DNA of 6,851 nucleotides from an uncultured Eggerthellaceae bacterium. Lineage in GTDB: Bacteria > Actinomycetota > Coriobacteriia > Coriobacteriales > Eggerthellaceae. Position numbers and translations under genes: made by a program. The notes under the pieces were generated by a model. That model saw only the letters and a program-made list of their open reading frames with translations. It was not told the origin of the DNA and ran no database searches. Location: assembly GCA_910584145.1 (NCBI GenBank), contig CAJTXX010000028.1, forward strand, positions 1 to 6,851, read 5' to 3'. This document shows positions 1 to 6,164 of the stretch, piece by piece; positions within the stretch are counted from its first letter, which is position 1, and the number at the start of each line of letters is the position of its first letter.

Positions 1-1
1 T

Positions 2-78
2 CGGGACGTGGCGCAGTCTGGTAGCGCGCCTGCTTTGGGAGCAGGATGTCGCAGGTTCGAATCCTGTCGTCCCGACCA
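2..78 (+). tRNA. tRNA-Pro (anticodon TGG), CCA encoded
   Basis: A complete cloverleaf can be drawn. The acceptor arm pairs CGGGACG (2-8) with CGTCCCG (68-74). The D stem is GCGC (11-14) with GCGC (24-27). The anticodon stem CCTGC/GCAGG (29-33, 41-45) encloses the loop TTTGGGA, so the anticodon at 36-38 is TGG, which reads proline CCN codons. The T stem GCAGG/CCTGT (51-55, 63-67) encloses TTCGAAT. The discriminator base is A75 and CCA is encoded at 76-78. The first acceptor pair is C-G, as is usual in bacterial tRNA-Pro. The promoter must lie left of the window. Confidence 0.97.
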
Positions 79-307
79 TCTTTCTCCGCAGACCTGCAAA
101 GCGACGGGCGCCGAACGCGCAGCAGGCCGTCGGGCAGCCCACAACCATGGAGAGCGACCCACCAGAACAGCAGCACCGTGTCGCGGATGCAGCCACCCGC
201 AGACAACCCATATGCACGTAAGGGGCTCTTAGGGGGACCGCATCCCCCGACTTCGGAAGATCCAGCGAGTGCACGATCGAGATGCACCCGCTGAACCGGT
301 AAGACCC
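79..307. other. intergenic region between convergent tRNA genes
   Basis: I see no gene here: the open frames that cross it start inside tRNA-Pro and have no ribosome binding site. The only clear local structure is a five-pair hairpin, GGGGG (232-236) with CCCCC (244-248) around a seven-base loop. No T-run follows it on either strand, so it is not a standard intrinsic terminator. Both tRNA transcripts run into this region, so their 3' ends must form here by some means that I cannot recognise. Confidence 0.5.
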
Positions 308-383
308 TGGTGCGCCTGACAGGACTCGAACCTGCAACCGTCGGATTAGAAGTCCGATGCTCTATCCGTTGAGCCACAGGCGC
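308..383 (-). tRNA. tRNA-Arg (anticodon TCT), CCA encoded
   Basis: Read on the minus strand, the acceptor arm pairs GCGCCTG (383-377) with CAGGCGC (318-312). The D stem is GCTC/GAGC. The anticodon stem TCGGA/TCCGA encloses CTTCTAA, giving anticodon TCT, which reads the arginine codons AGA and AGG. The T stem GCAGG/CCTGT encloses TTCGAGT. The discriminator is A (311) and CCA is encoded at 310-308. It lies 20 bases downstream of the rdgB stop on the same strand, and a consensus -10 box inside rdgB probably drives it independently. Confidence 0.97.
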
Positions 384-403
384 AGTAGCGAGCGGCAGAA
401 CCG

Positions 404-1012
404 CTATGCGGGATTATAGACCACTTTCAGCTTTTCTTTCAGCTCGGCCAGCGCGCGCCCGCGGTGCGAGATGGCGCTCTTGCGCTCCTGCGGCACCTCG
501 GCGAACGTCGTCTGACCGCCCAGCTCTATCGGGAAGAACAGCGGGTCGTACCCGAAGCCCTCATCGCCGCGCTCCTCGTAGCCGATGCGCCCCTCCACCT
601 TGCCGCGGGCGACCGTCTCGGCACCGTCCTCGCCTATGAACACGAGCGTGCACGAGAAGCGCGCCGTGCGCAGGAAATCGGGGGTATCGGCCAGGTTCGC
701 CAGCAACAAGGCGTTGTTAGCTGCATCGTCGCCATCGGCGCCGGCATAGCGTGACGAGCACACCCCCGGCTCACCGGACAGCGCGTCCACCTCCAGCCCC
801 GAATCGTCGGCGAGCACGCACATGCCACCCGACGCCTCGTGCGCCGCAAGCGCCTTGATGCGCGCATTCCCCACGAACGTGCCCGCGTCCTCCACGGGAT
901 CGGATTCCACCCCCGCCTCGCGCAGCGTCACGAATTCCCAGCCAGGGAAGTCTATCGCGTTGCGTATCTCGTCGGCCTTATGGGAGTTGTTCGTCGCTAT
1001 CAGGACCTTCAT
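404..1012 (-). CDS. rdgB: RdgB/HAM1-type dITP/XTP pyrophosphatase
   Basis: This 202-residue cytosolic enzyme removes non-canonical purine nucleoside triphosphates (dITP, XTP, ITP) by cleaving them to the monophosphate and pyrophosphate, which keeps deaminated bases out of DNA and RNA. The length is normal for the family. The expected motifs are present in order: TNNSHK (7-12), the acidic VEDAGTF (40-46), ADDSGLEVDALSGEPGV (68-84) with the catalytic acidic pair D69-D70, SSRYAG (86-91), GFGYDP (152-157) and SHRGRAL (182-188). ATG 1012 is chosen because MKVLIATNN is the family's standard N-terminus. A purine-rich stretch (AAGGGAAGAGGG) precedes it, though spacing is short. It begins 16 bases after the murI stop and is the third gene of the minus-strand operon. 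Its last codons contain the probable promoter of tRNA-Arg. Confidence 0.96.
   Translation of the reverse strand: MKVLIATNNSHKADEIRNAIDFPGWEFVTLREAGVESDPVEDAGTFVGNARIKALAAHEASGGMCVLADDSGLEVDALSGEPGVCSSRYAGADGDDAANNALLLANLADTPDFLRTARFSCTLVFIGEDGAETVARGKVEGRIGYEERGDEGFGYDPLFFPIELGGQTTFAEVPQERKSAISHRGRALAELKEKLKVVYNPA
413..442 (-). promoter_or_regulatory. probable promoter of tRNA-Arg, inside the rdgB 3' end
   Basis: On the minus strand a perfect TATAAT lies at 418-413. An 18-base spacer separates it from CTGAAA at 442-437, which matches four of six bases of TTGACA. Transcription would start near 406, about 23 bases before the tRNA 5' end at 383. The TATAAT is also the Tyr-Asn codon pair near the end of rdgB. 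A perfect -10 box in GC-rich sequence directly before a tRNA is unlikely to be chance, but it has only been read by eye. Confidence 0.6.
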
Positions 1013-1028
1013 CCCTCTTCCCTTCTCG

Positions 1029-1907
1029 TCAGACCTCCGGCAGCACCACGTGCTCGGCGCCCGTCATCGGGCTGCCCAGCACCAGCGCGCCGAACCTCTC
1101 GAAATCCTCGACATCGTCTCCGGTGGTGTAGAAGCGCCGGTGCGCCGTGCGCTCAGCGCAAGCGAGCTCCCCGCGCCGCGCGAGGATGCTCTGCGCATCG
1201 TGCGCGGCCTCCTCGGCCGATGACACCAGCACCGTGCCCTCGCCCACCGCGCCCGCGATCAGCTCGCGTATGATGGGGAAATGCGTGCATCCCAGCACCA
1301 GCGTATCGATCGGCGCATGAGCGAGCGGCGCCAGCACTTCCGCGACCGTGCGCGCATGAGCAGCATCAGCGAACAGCGCCCCTGCGCCCTGGCCGGCTGC
1401 GGGCAGCGCATCGTCGTCCCGAAAGCGGCTCTCCACCATCTCCACGAACGCGGGCGCCGCGAGCGACGTGACGGATATCCCCGCGTCGATGTTGTGGATA
1501 GCACGCTCATACGCACCGGACGCCACGGTGCCCTGCGTTGCTATGACCCCCACGTTGCGCGTGCGCGTCGCGTGCGCTGCCGCACGAGCCCCCGGCTCCA
1601 CCACGCCGATGATGGGAACAGGGAAGCGCATCTGAGCGGCCTGCAAGCCAGCAGCCGTCGCGGTGTTGCAGGCGATGATGATGAGCTTGCACCCCTGGTC
1701 GACCAGCCACCCGCAGATCTGCAAGGCGAACCCGCGCACCTCTTCGAGCGCGCGCGGCCCATACGGGCACCGGGCGGAATCGCCCACGAACACGATATCC
1801 TCGCCCGGCATCTTCCTGATGAGCTCGGAGAGCACGGTCAGGCCCCCGAAGCCGGAATCGAACACGCCGATGGGCGCCTCCGAGCGGCGCTCACCCGCGC
1901 CGCTCAA
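1029..1907 (-). CDS. murI: glutamate racemase
   Basis: MurI converts L-glutamate to D-glutamate in the cytosol, supplying the second residue of the peptidoglycan stem peptide. With the TTG start at 1907 the protein has 292 residues, slightly longer than the usual 260-275. The family signature GVFDSGFGGLTVL sits at 14-26, with D17 and S18 in the active site. GDSARCPYG is at 42-50. The two catalytic cysteines are C80 in ACNTAT and C207 in GCTHF, with H209 beside the second and E159 in FVEMVE. The frame stays open up to an ATG at 2036, but that would add 43 residues lying wholly inside the transpeptidase gene and unlike any MurI N-terminus. TTG 1907 overlaps the upstream stop as TTGA and has GGTGGT six bases before it. 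This arrangement suggests translational coupling. Confidence 0.96.
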   Translation of the reverse strand: MSGAGERRSEAPIGVFDSGFGGLTVLSELIRKMPGEDIVFVGDSARCPYGPRALEEVRGFALQICGWLVDQGCKLIIIACNTATAAGLQAAQMRFPVPIIGVVEPGARAAAHATRTRNVGVIATQGTVASGAYERAIHNIDAGISVTSLAAPAFVEMVESRFRDDDALPAAGQGAGALFADAAHARTVAEVLAPLAHAPIDTLVLGCTHFPIIRELIAGAVGEGTVLVSSAEEAAHDAQSILARRGELACAERTAHRRFYTTGDDVEDFERFGALVLGSPMTGAEHVVLPEV

Positions 1908-3607
1908 CGGTGGACCACCACCACATCGCCCGCGCTGAACATGCCATAGAGCGAGCTCGCCGCTCCATCGGGCAGGTTGATGCACCCGTGCGAGCCGTGC
2001 GAGAGATAGCGGCTCCCGCCGAAAGCCGCCTGCCAATAGGCGTCATGCAACCCGATCGAATTGCCGATGAACGGCATCCAGTACTGCACGGGAGATTCCC
2101 ACTCGGGCTTGTCATCTTCCTTGATGGGCCCGCGCAGCACGGTATTGCGCAGCTTCTGATTGGCCGAGTACACGCCGGTCGGCGTAGCATCGCCCTTGTT
2201 GGGGTTGCCCGACACGATCGGGCTCTCCCAGATGATCTGGCCGTTATCGTAGAAGCGCGCATACTGCTCGGAGAGGTCGATATCTATGTAGCGCGGCCCC
2301 CAGTCCTGCCCACCGAGCCCGGTGAAGCCCGTGCCGCTCTGCACGACCGGAGCGGCCAGCGCCTGGTCGCTGCCGCTCTTGACGGCCTCCACCACCTGCG
2401 CCACCAACGCGTCGTTGTCTATCCACCATCCATACGTGCCGCCGGACACGGTCACCTGCTTGCCGTCAGGCCGCGTGTAGGTGCGCGTGCTGCCCACGGT
2501 GTTGCACCCCGAAGCCACGCCGTCAGCCCACGCGTTCAGCGCGCCCTCGTCGAAGGCGACCTCGAGCTCCGGGCTCACCGATACCCACTGCGCCGTCAGC
2601 GCCGGCTCCACGTGCGCCACCAGCGCATCGCCCATCGTCACGTCGAACTCGGCCTTCGTATACCCGTTCGCCTTGTCCACCGCCGCCGGGATGCGCGCAT
2701 CGTCGATCAGGATGGTCGGTTGCACCAGCACCTCGTCGGTCAGCACGATCTTATCGTCCAGCCGCAATATCCCCGCGAGGATCGTCTCGTACAAGACCTC
2801 CGGGTCGATGGCGGTGCCCTTCACCTCTTTGACGCCGACGAAGCGGCCTTCCTCTTCGCTGAAAGCCACCGTCGCATTCACGGGCTGCACGCTATCGGCG
2901 TTGACGGCCTCCAGCTGGGAAGACACCACCGCCTCCAAGTCGTCGGCATGCAGAAGATCGGTGAACATATCGGTGCGATCGTGGCTCTGGAACGCCTCGA
3001 TGGGCCACGACCATGCGTCCTGGCTCGCCATCACCCCGGCGGCGACCTGGGCGGTATCGCAGCCGATGCCCGCCTCTTCGGCGGTCACCTCGAAGTTCAT
3101 CCGCTTCCCCACCACCGAGAAGGCGTGGTCGTCGAGCGTGCCGTCCAGCTTCTCCTTGATATCGTCGGGAGCCATGAGCGAGAAGTCCATCCCCGCTATG
3201 GTGGTGCTCGGCATAGCGTGGGTGGCGAATATGCCGACCCCTATCAGGTAGATGATGGCGAGCGCCGCCGCGGTGCTGCCAGCAGCGATGAGCGCTGTGC
3301 GCAGCCGCCCGTGCGCATCGGGAGCCTCGGCCTCAGCCGGCTTCTGCGGCGCCTCGAATGCTCCTACCCCTCCGCTAGGCGCCTCCTCGGCCGCCGCGTC
3401 GGGCACGGGCGCATCAGCGGGCGCATCGGCAGCTTCGGATGTTCCGCCGACCTCATCGGCGCTGGCATCCCCCGAAGCAGGGGCGTCGCCAGCTGCAACC
3501 CCGGCAGGGGCCGCGCCAGCGCTCTCTGCGGCCTCTGCCTCCGTCTGGGCAGGAGCCTCCGCCTTCGCGGAGCCGACCGCATGCTTTCCCTTTGAATGCT
3601 TCGCCAT
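1904..3607 (-). CDS. membrane-anchored L,D-transpeptidase (YkuD) with VanW/YoaR-type peptidoglycan-binding domains
   Basis: This 567-residue enzyme should form L,D-peptide bonds (3-3 cross-links or protein attachment) between peptidoglycan stem peptides outside the membrane. Residues 1-102 form a cytoplasmic tail rich in Ala, Pro, Glu and Asp, with a short basic start. One hydrophobic helix at about 104-128 is the membrane anchor, so the protein should be type II with its C-terminus outside. Residues about 140-415 look like two PG_binding_4 (VanW/YoaR-like) domains, including CNTVGSTRTYTRPDGK (368-383). The YkuD domain spans about 437-567 and carries GLHD (519-522) and the catalytic SHGSHGCINLP (536-546) with H540 and C542. 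ATG 3607 is chosen because MAKHSKGK gives a typical basic N-terminus and because no better start precedes it; the Shine-Dalgarno site is weak (GAAAG). It leads the operon with murI. The VanW-like domain call is from general resemblance, while the YkuD call is firm. Confidence 0.93.
   Translation of the reverse strand: MAKHSKGKHAVGSAKAEAPAQTEAEAAESAGAAPAGVAAGDAPASGDASADEVGGTSEAADAPADAPVPDAAAEEAPSGGVGAFEAPQKPAEAEAPDAHGRLRTALIAAGSTAAALAIIYLIGVGIFATHAMPSTTIAGMDFSLMAPDDIKEKLDGTLDDHAFSVVGKRMNFEVTAEEAGIGCDTAQVAAGVMASQDAWSWPIEAFQSHDRTDMFTDLLHADDLEAVVSSQLEAVNADSVQPVNATVAFSEEEGRFVGVKEVKGTAIDPEVLYETILAGILRLDDKIVLTDEVLVQPTILIDDARIPAAVDKANGYTKAEFDVTMGDALVAHVEPALTAQWVSVSPELEVAFDEGALNAWADGVASGCNTVGSTRTYTRPDGKQVTVSGGTYGWWIDNDALVAQVVEAVKSGSDQALAAPVVQSGTGFTGLGGQDWGPRYIDIDLSEQYARFYDNGQIIWESPIVSGNPNKGDATPTGVYSANQKLRNTVLRGPIKEDDKPEWESPVQYWMPFIGNSIGLHDAYWQAAFGGSRYLSHGSHGCINLPDGAASSLYGMFSAGDVVVVHR
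1914..1919 (-). promoter_or_regulatory. ribosome binding site deciding the murI TTG start
   Basis: On the minus strand GGTGGT (one mismatch from GGAGGT) lies six bases before TTG 1907. It sits inside the last codons of the transpeptidase gene and forms half of the near-palindrome GGTGGTCCACC (1919-1909), so it could be partly masked in the RNA until ribosomes finish the upstream gene. The masking is inference. Confidence 0.5.
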
Positions 3608-3641
3608 GATGCACTTTCGAACAGGTTCCTATCGTGCTCAC

Positions 3642-3647
3642 ATTGTA
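3642..3647 (-). promoter_or_regulatory. possible -10 box for the transpeptidase-murI-rdgB operon
   Basis: On the minus strand TACAAT at 3647-3642 matches TATAAT at five of six bases. Transcription would start near 3635, about 28 bases before the ATG at 3607. No good -35 box is seen: the expected place holds GCACAT, part of the palindrome at 3661-3670, so activation by a bound protein is conceivable. The call rests mainly on the -10 match. Confidence 0.4.
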
Positions 3648-3660
3648 CAGAAATCCCCGC

Positions 3661-3670
3661 GCACATGTGC
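3661..3670. promoter_or_regulatory. perfect palindrome GCACATGTGC, possible operator
   Basis: A ten-base perfect palindrome lies in the intergenic region between the two divergent operons, at the -35 position of the candidate transpeptidase promoter. Its position suits an operator, but ten-base palindromes arise by chance at a low rate and I see no second copy in the region. Confidence 0.25.
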
Positions 3671-3791
3671 CGCGCGTCTGTGGTTCTTTCGTGTGCAGCA
3701 GCCCGGACGCGCCACCGCTCACCGCCCGGCGGCCCATGCGGTTACGACACGTCATCAACGCAGCGCAGCGACATGCGCGCCGCAGCGCAGG

Positions 3792-3800
3792 TGATACTAT
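3792..3800 (+). promoter_or_regulatory. possible extended -10 for the plus-strand operon
   Basis: TGATACTAT reads as an extended -10 element: TG, one base, then TACTAT (four of six bases of TATAAT). It lies 35 bases before the GTG start at 3836, giving a short leader. The nearest -35-like word, GCGACA (3768-3773), is too far away at 21 bases, so the site would depend on the extended -10. It is only a weak candidate. Confidence 0.35.
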
Positions 3801-3820
3801 GTCAGCGACGATGCTTCTCG

Positions 3821-3826
3821 AAAGGA
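3821..3826 (+). promoter_or_regulatory. ribosome binding site deciding the GTG start at 3836
   Basis: AAAGGA lies nine bases before GTG 3836. The reading frame is open much further upstream, to 3596, but no other in-frame start in the intergenic region has a Shine-Dalgarno site and a long extension would run over the divergent promoter region. Confidence 0.6.
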
Positions 3827-3835
3827 AAACGGCTG

Positions 3836-4117
3836 GTGGCAACATACATCGCGCATTACCGATCGCTCGATTCCGCCGCCGAGCACATCAGCGGCCTGCT
3901 CGAATTCGAGAGCAGCGCGCGCCTGGGCACCAAAGCGAACGCGCACGATGCCCGCATGCGCATGCTGGAGGATTTCGGCAACGCCGCCTTGTCGTGGAGC
4001 ATCTACAAGATCGACCGGAAGTGCGCTGAAGCGCAGCAGGTGGATGGCCAGCAGCAGCTGGACTTCCGCAAACCCACGAGGAAGCGCCGAAGCAAGACCG
4101 AGCGCGGGCGCATATAG
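3836..4117 (+). CDS. small protein of unknown function with a basic C-terminal tail
   Basis: I do not recognise this 93-residue protein. It starts at GTG 3836 behind AAAGGA and begins MATYIAHYRS. Residues 10-70 look globular and mainly helical, with LEFESSARLGTKANAHDAR (22-40) and a short hydrophobic stretch LSWSIYKI (52-59). The tail FRKPTRKRRSKTERGR (77-92) holds nine Arg or Lys, which could bind nucleic acid or acidic protein, though that is only inference from charge. There is no signal peptide and no membrane segment, and one cysteine (C63). Its TAG stop forms the start of the TAGGAGG ribosome binding site of the aminopeptidase gene, so the two are very likely co-transcribed and coupled. 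The codon choice resembles that of its neighbours, and the good ribosome binding site and tight spacing make it a real gene. Confidence 0.8.
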   Translation: MATYIAHYRSLDSAAEHISGLLEFESSARLGTKANAHDARMRMLEDFGNAALSWSIYKIDRKCAEAQQVDGQQQLDFRKPTRKRRSKTERGRI

Positions 4118-4121
4118 GAGG
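4115..4121 (+). promoter_or_regulatory. strong ribosome binding site overlapping a stop codon
   Basis: TAGGAGG lies five bases before GTG 4127. Its TAG (4115-4117) is the stop codon of the upstream gene, so ribosomes ending there are placed directly on the next start. It fixes GTG 4127 as the start of the aminopeptidase gene. Confidence 0.85.
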
Positions 4122-4126
4122 CACGA

Positions 4127-5656
4127 GTGAAGAAGAAGCAGGTGAGATTCCTGAAGAAGCTGGTGGAGACGCCGTCTGCCACCGGCGCCGAGGAGCGCGT
4201 AGCCGATCTGGTGCGCGAGCGGCTGCAAGACAGCGCCGATTGGATGCACACCGACAGCATGGGCTCGGTGCACGCGACGCTCGATGGGCGCGAGGACGGC
4301 CCTTCGCTCATGCTGTCGGCGCATATGGACGAGATCGGCCTGATGGTCACCTACATATCCGACGAGGGGTTCTTGTCGGTAGCTGCCATCGGCGGCGTTG
4401 ATGCGGCAGTGCTGCCCGGCATGCGCGTCGATATGCACACCGCCTCGGGCACGCTGCGCGGCGTGGTGGGCCGCAAGCCCATCCACCTGATCGACGCAGA
4501 CGACCGCAAGCAGGTGACCCCGCTCGACAAGCTCGTCATAGACCTGGGGCTATCCGCGAAGAAGGTCAAGGAGCTGGTGCGCATCGGGGATACCATCACC
4601 TATGGCGTGGGCTTCGAGCGCTTCGGCCATGGGCTCGCCGTATCGCGCGCTTTCGACGATAAGGTCGGCGTGTTCATCGCCTGCCGGGTCATGGAAGAGC
4701 TGCGCGGCTACGGGCGCGCCTCGGGCGACTTCACCGCCGCCATCACCGTGCAGGAGGAGATCGGCACGCGCGGCGCCATGACGAGCGCGCACTCCATCGA
4801 CCCCGATGTGGCGCTCGCCTTCGACGTGACGCACGCCACCGACTACCCCGGCATCGACAAGTCCAAGCATGGCGACATCAGGCTGGGCAAAGGGCCGGTC
4901 ATCGCGCGCGGGCCGAACATCAACCCCTGCGTGTTCGAGCGGCTGGTAGCCGCCGCCAAGGAAGAGGGCATCCCCTACCAGATAGAGGCCGAGCCCGGCG
5001 TCACCGGCACCGACGCGCGCGCCATCCAGGTGACGCGCGACGGCATCCCCACGGGCCTGATATCCATCCCGCTGCGCTATATGCACACGCCCACCGAGGT
5101 CATCTCGCTGAAAGACGTGCAGAACGCCGTGCGGCTCATAACCATGTTCGCGCTGAACCTCGAGCGCGAGACGCATTTCATCCCGGGCATCGACAACATC
5201 GGCTTCGACGATGCCGAGGATCTGTTCGACGGCGATGCCGACGATGCGCAGGGGCCATACAGCGAGGTGGATATCGAGGCGTATGCCGAGGATATCGACG
5301 AAGAAGCCGCAGATGAGCCCGACGAGCCGCCCGCACGGCGCATCGAGTTCACCGAGGAGATGAAGGAGCTGATAGCTATGGCAGATGAAGCCAAGCGCTT
5401 GACGCGCGAGATAACCGGCGTGGGCGCCATGCCGGGGCCTGACATGACCTCGGCAGAAGCGGCAGCCCTCGCGGAAGGCGCCGGCGAGAGCGCGTCCCAG
5501 ATGGCGCACAGCCTCGATGCCGTCACCTTCGAATACGCGAGCGATGCCGAGGTGATGCGCAGCACCGATGCGCGCGCGCCCGCAGGCTTCCCGGGCGCCG
5601 AGAGCGGCCTGCCCGCCTGCGACCCCGCCGACGAGACGCTGCGGCCGGAGCTGTAA
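4127..5656 (+). CDS. M42-family metallo-aminopeptidase with an acidic C-terminal extension
   Basis: M42 enzymes are cytosolic, two-metal (Zn or Co) aminopeptidases that usually assemble as dodecameric tetrahedra and trim peptides released by other proteases. Residues 1-352 match the whole family. The expected metal ligands and catalytic residues are visible: H66 and D68 in SAHMDEIG, D177 in AFDDKVG, E210 (general base) and E211 in VQEEIGTRG, D233 in AFDVTHATD, and H320 in YMHTPTE. An inserted dimerisation-type domain lies between the halves, about residues 75-165. The protein has 509 residues against roughly 340-360 for the family. The extra 155 or so begin with a stretch in which about half of residues 361-400 are Asp or Glu, then a helical-looking part (408-430) and an Ala-rich end. 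Substrate cannot be read from sequence. It starts nine bases after the small upstream gene and ends ten before smpB. Confidence 0.93.
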   Translation: MKKKQVRFLKKLVETPSATGAEERVADLVRERLQDSADWMHTDSMGSVHATLDGREDGPSLMLSAHMDEIGLMVTYISDEGFLSVAAIGGVDAAVLPGMRVDMHTASGTLRGVVGRKPIHLIDADDRKQVTPLDKLVIDLGLSAKKVKELVRIGDTITYGVGFERFGHGLAVSRAFDDKVGVFIACRVMEELRGYGRASGDFTAAITVQEEIGTRGAMTSAHSIDPDVALAFDVTHATDYPGIDKSKHGDIRLGKGPVIARGPNINPCVFERLVAAAKEEGIPYQIEAEPGVTGTDARAIQVTRDGIPTGLISIPLRYMHTPTEVISLKDVQNAVRLITMFALNLERETHFIPGIDNIGFDDAEDLFDGDADDAQGPYSEVDIEAYAEDIDEEAADEPDEPPARRIEFTEEMKELIAMADEAKRLTREITGVGAMPGPDMTSAEAAALAEGAGESASQMAHSLDAVTFEYASDAEVMRSTDARAPAGFPGAESGLPACDPADETLRPEL

Positions 5657-5666
5657 CGGAGCGATC

Positions 5667-6137
5667 ATGGCGAAGCAGGAACAGACCACCATCGCGAAGA
5701 ACCGCCGCGCGCTGCACGATTACGAGATCATGGAGACGTTCGAGGCCGGCATCGAGCTGACCGGCACCGAGGTGCGCTCGCTGCGCGACAACAACGCCCA
5801 GCTGACCGATGCCTTCGCGCTGGTCCGGGGCGGCGAGGTGTGGCTCTCGAATTTCCACATCGCGCCGTTCGCTAACGGCAACATCGCCAACGTCGACCCC
5901 GACCGGCGCCGCAAGCTGCTGCTCCACAAGAAGCAGATACGCTACCTGGCCGCCAAGACGCAGGAGAAGGGCTTCGCGGTGGTGCCCTTGAAGCTGTATT
6001 TCAACAAGCGGGGGCTGGTGAAGGTCGAGCTCGCGCTGGCGCGCGGCAAGAAGCTGCATGACAAGCGCCAGAGCATGCGCGAGCGCGATATGAAGCGGGA
6101 TATAGACAGGGCGCTGAAAGACCGCACGCGCGGCTGA
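5667..6137 (+). CDS. smpB: SsrA-binding protein SmpB (trans-translation)
   Basis: SmpB binds the tRNA-like part of tmRNA and delivers it to ribosomes stalled on broken messages, so that the nascent protein is tagged for degradation and the ribosome is freed. The 156-residue length is normal. The family motifs are all present: GTEVRSLR (33-40), HIAPFANGN (64-72), RKLLLHKK (82-89), VPLKLYF (106-112) and KVELALARGKKLHDKR (119-134), followed by the basic tail DMKRDIDRALKDRTRG that enters the mRNA channel. ATG 5667 is chosen because GGAG (5658-5661) lies five bases before it and MAKQE fits family N-termini. The frame runs further upstream only into the aminopeptidase gene. It follows the aminopeptidase stop by ten bases. 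Confidence 0.97.
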   Translation: MAKQEQTTIAKNRRALHDYEIMETFEAGIELTGTEVRSLRDNNAQLTDAFALVRGGEVWLSNFHIAPFANGNIANVDPDRRRKLLLHKKQIRYLAAKTQEKGFAVVPLKLYFNKRGLVKVELALARGKKLHDKRQSMRERDMKRDIDRALKDRTRG

Positions 6138-6164
6138 GGGCGCACGCGAGGATAGGAGACCATC

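Noticed and set aside
232..248. GC hairpin as an intrinsic terminator for one of the tRNA genes.
   Set aside because: The stem has only five pairs and no run of T follows it on either strand.
8..294. Two short open frames on the plus strand starting inside tRNA-Pro.
   Set aside because: They begin within a well-folded tRNA gene, lack ribosome binding sites, and have a composition typical of non-coding GC-rich DNA.
308..383. tRNA-Arg as an attachment site for an integrated element.
   Set aside because: No integrase gene is present and no partial repeat of the tRNA 3' end was seen in the window. The motif it shares with tRNA-Pro is only the conserved T arm.
1910..3595. A 561-codon open frame on the plus strand, opposite the transpeptidase gene.
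   Set aside because: It mirrors almost exactly a gene with a firm YkuD catalytic motif. Its product is rich in His, Arg, Val and Leu in the pattern typical of an antisense frame in GC-rich DNA, and it shows no family motif.
4550..5692. A 380-codon open frame on the minus strand across the aminopeptidase gene.
   Set aside because: It is an antisense shadow of the M42 gene, whose catalytic residues are all in place on the other strand. No ribosome binding site or motif was seen.
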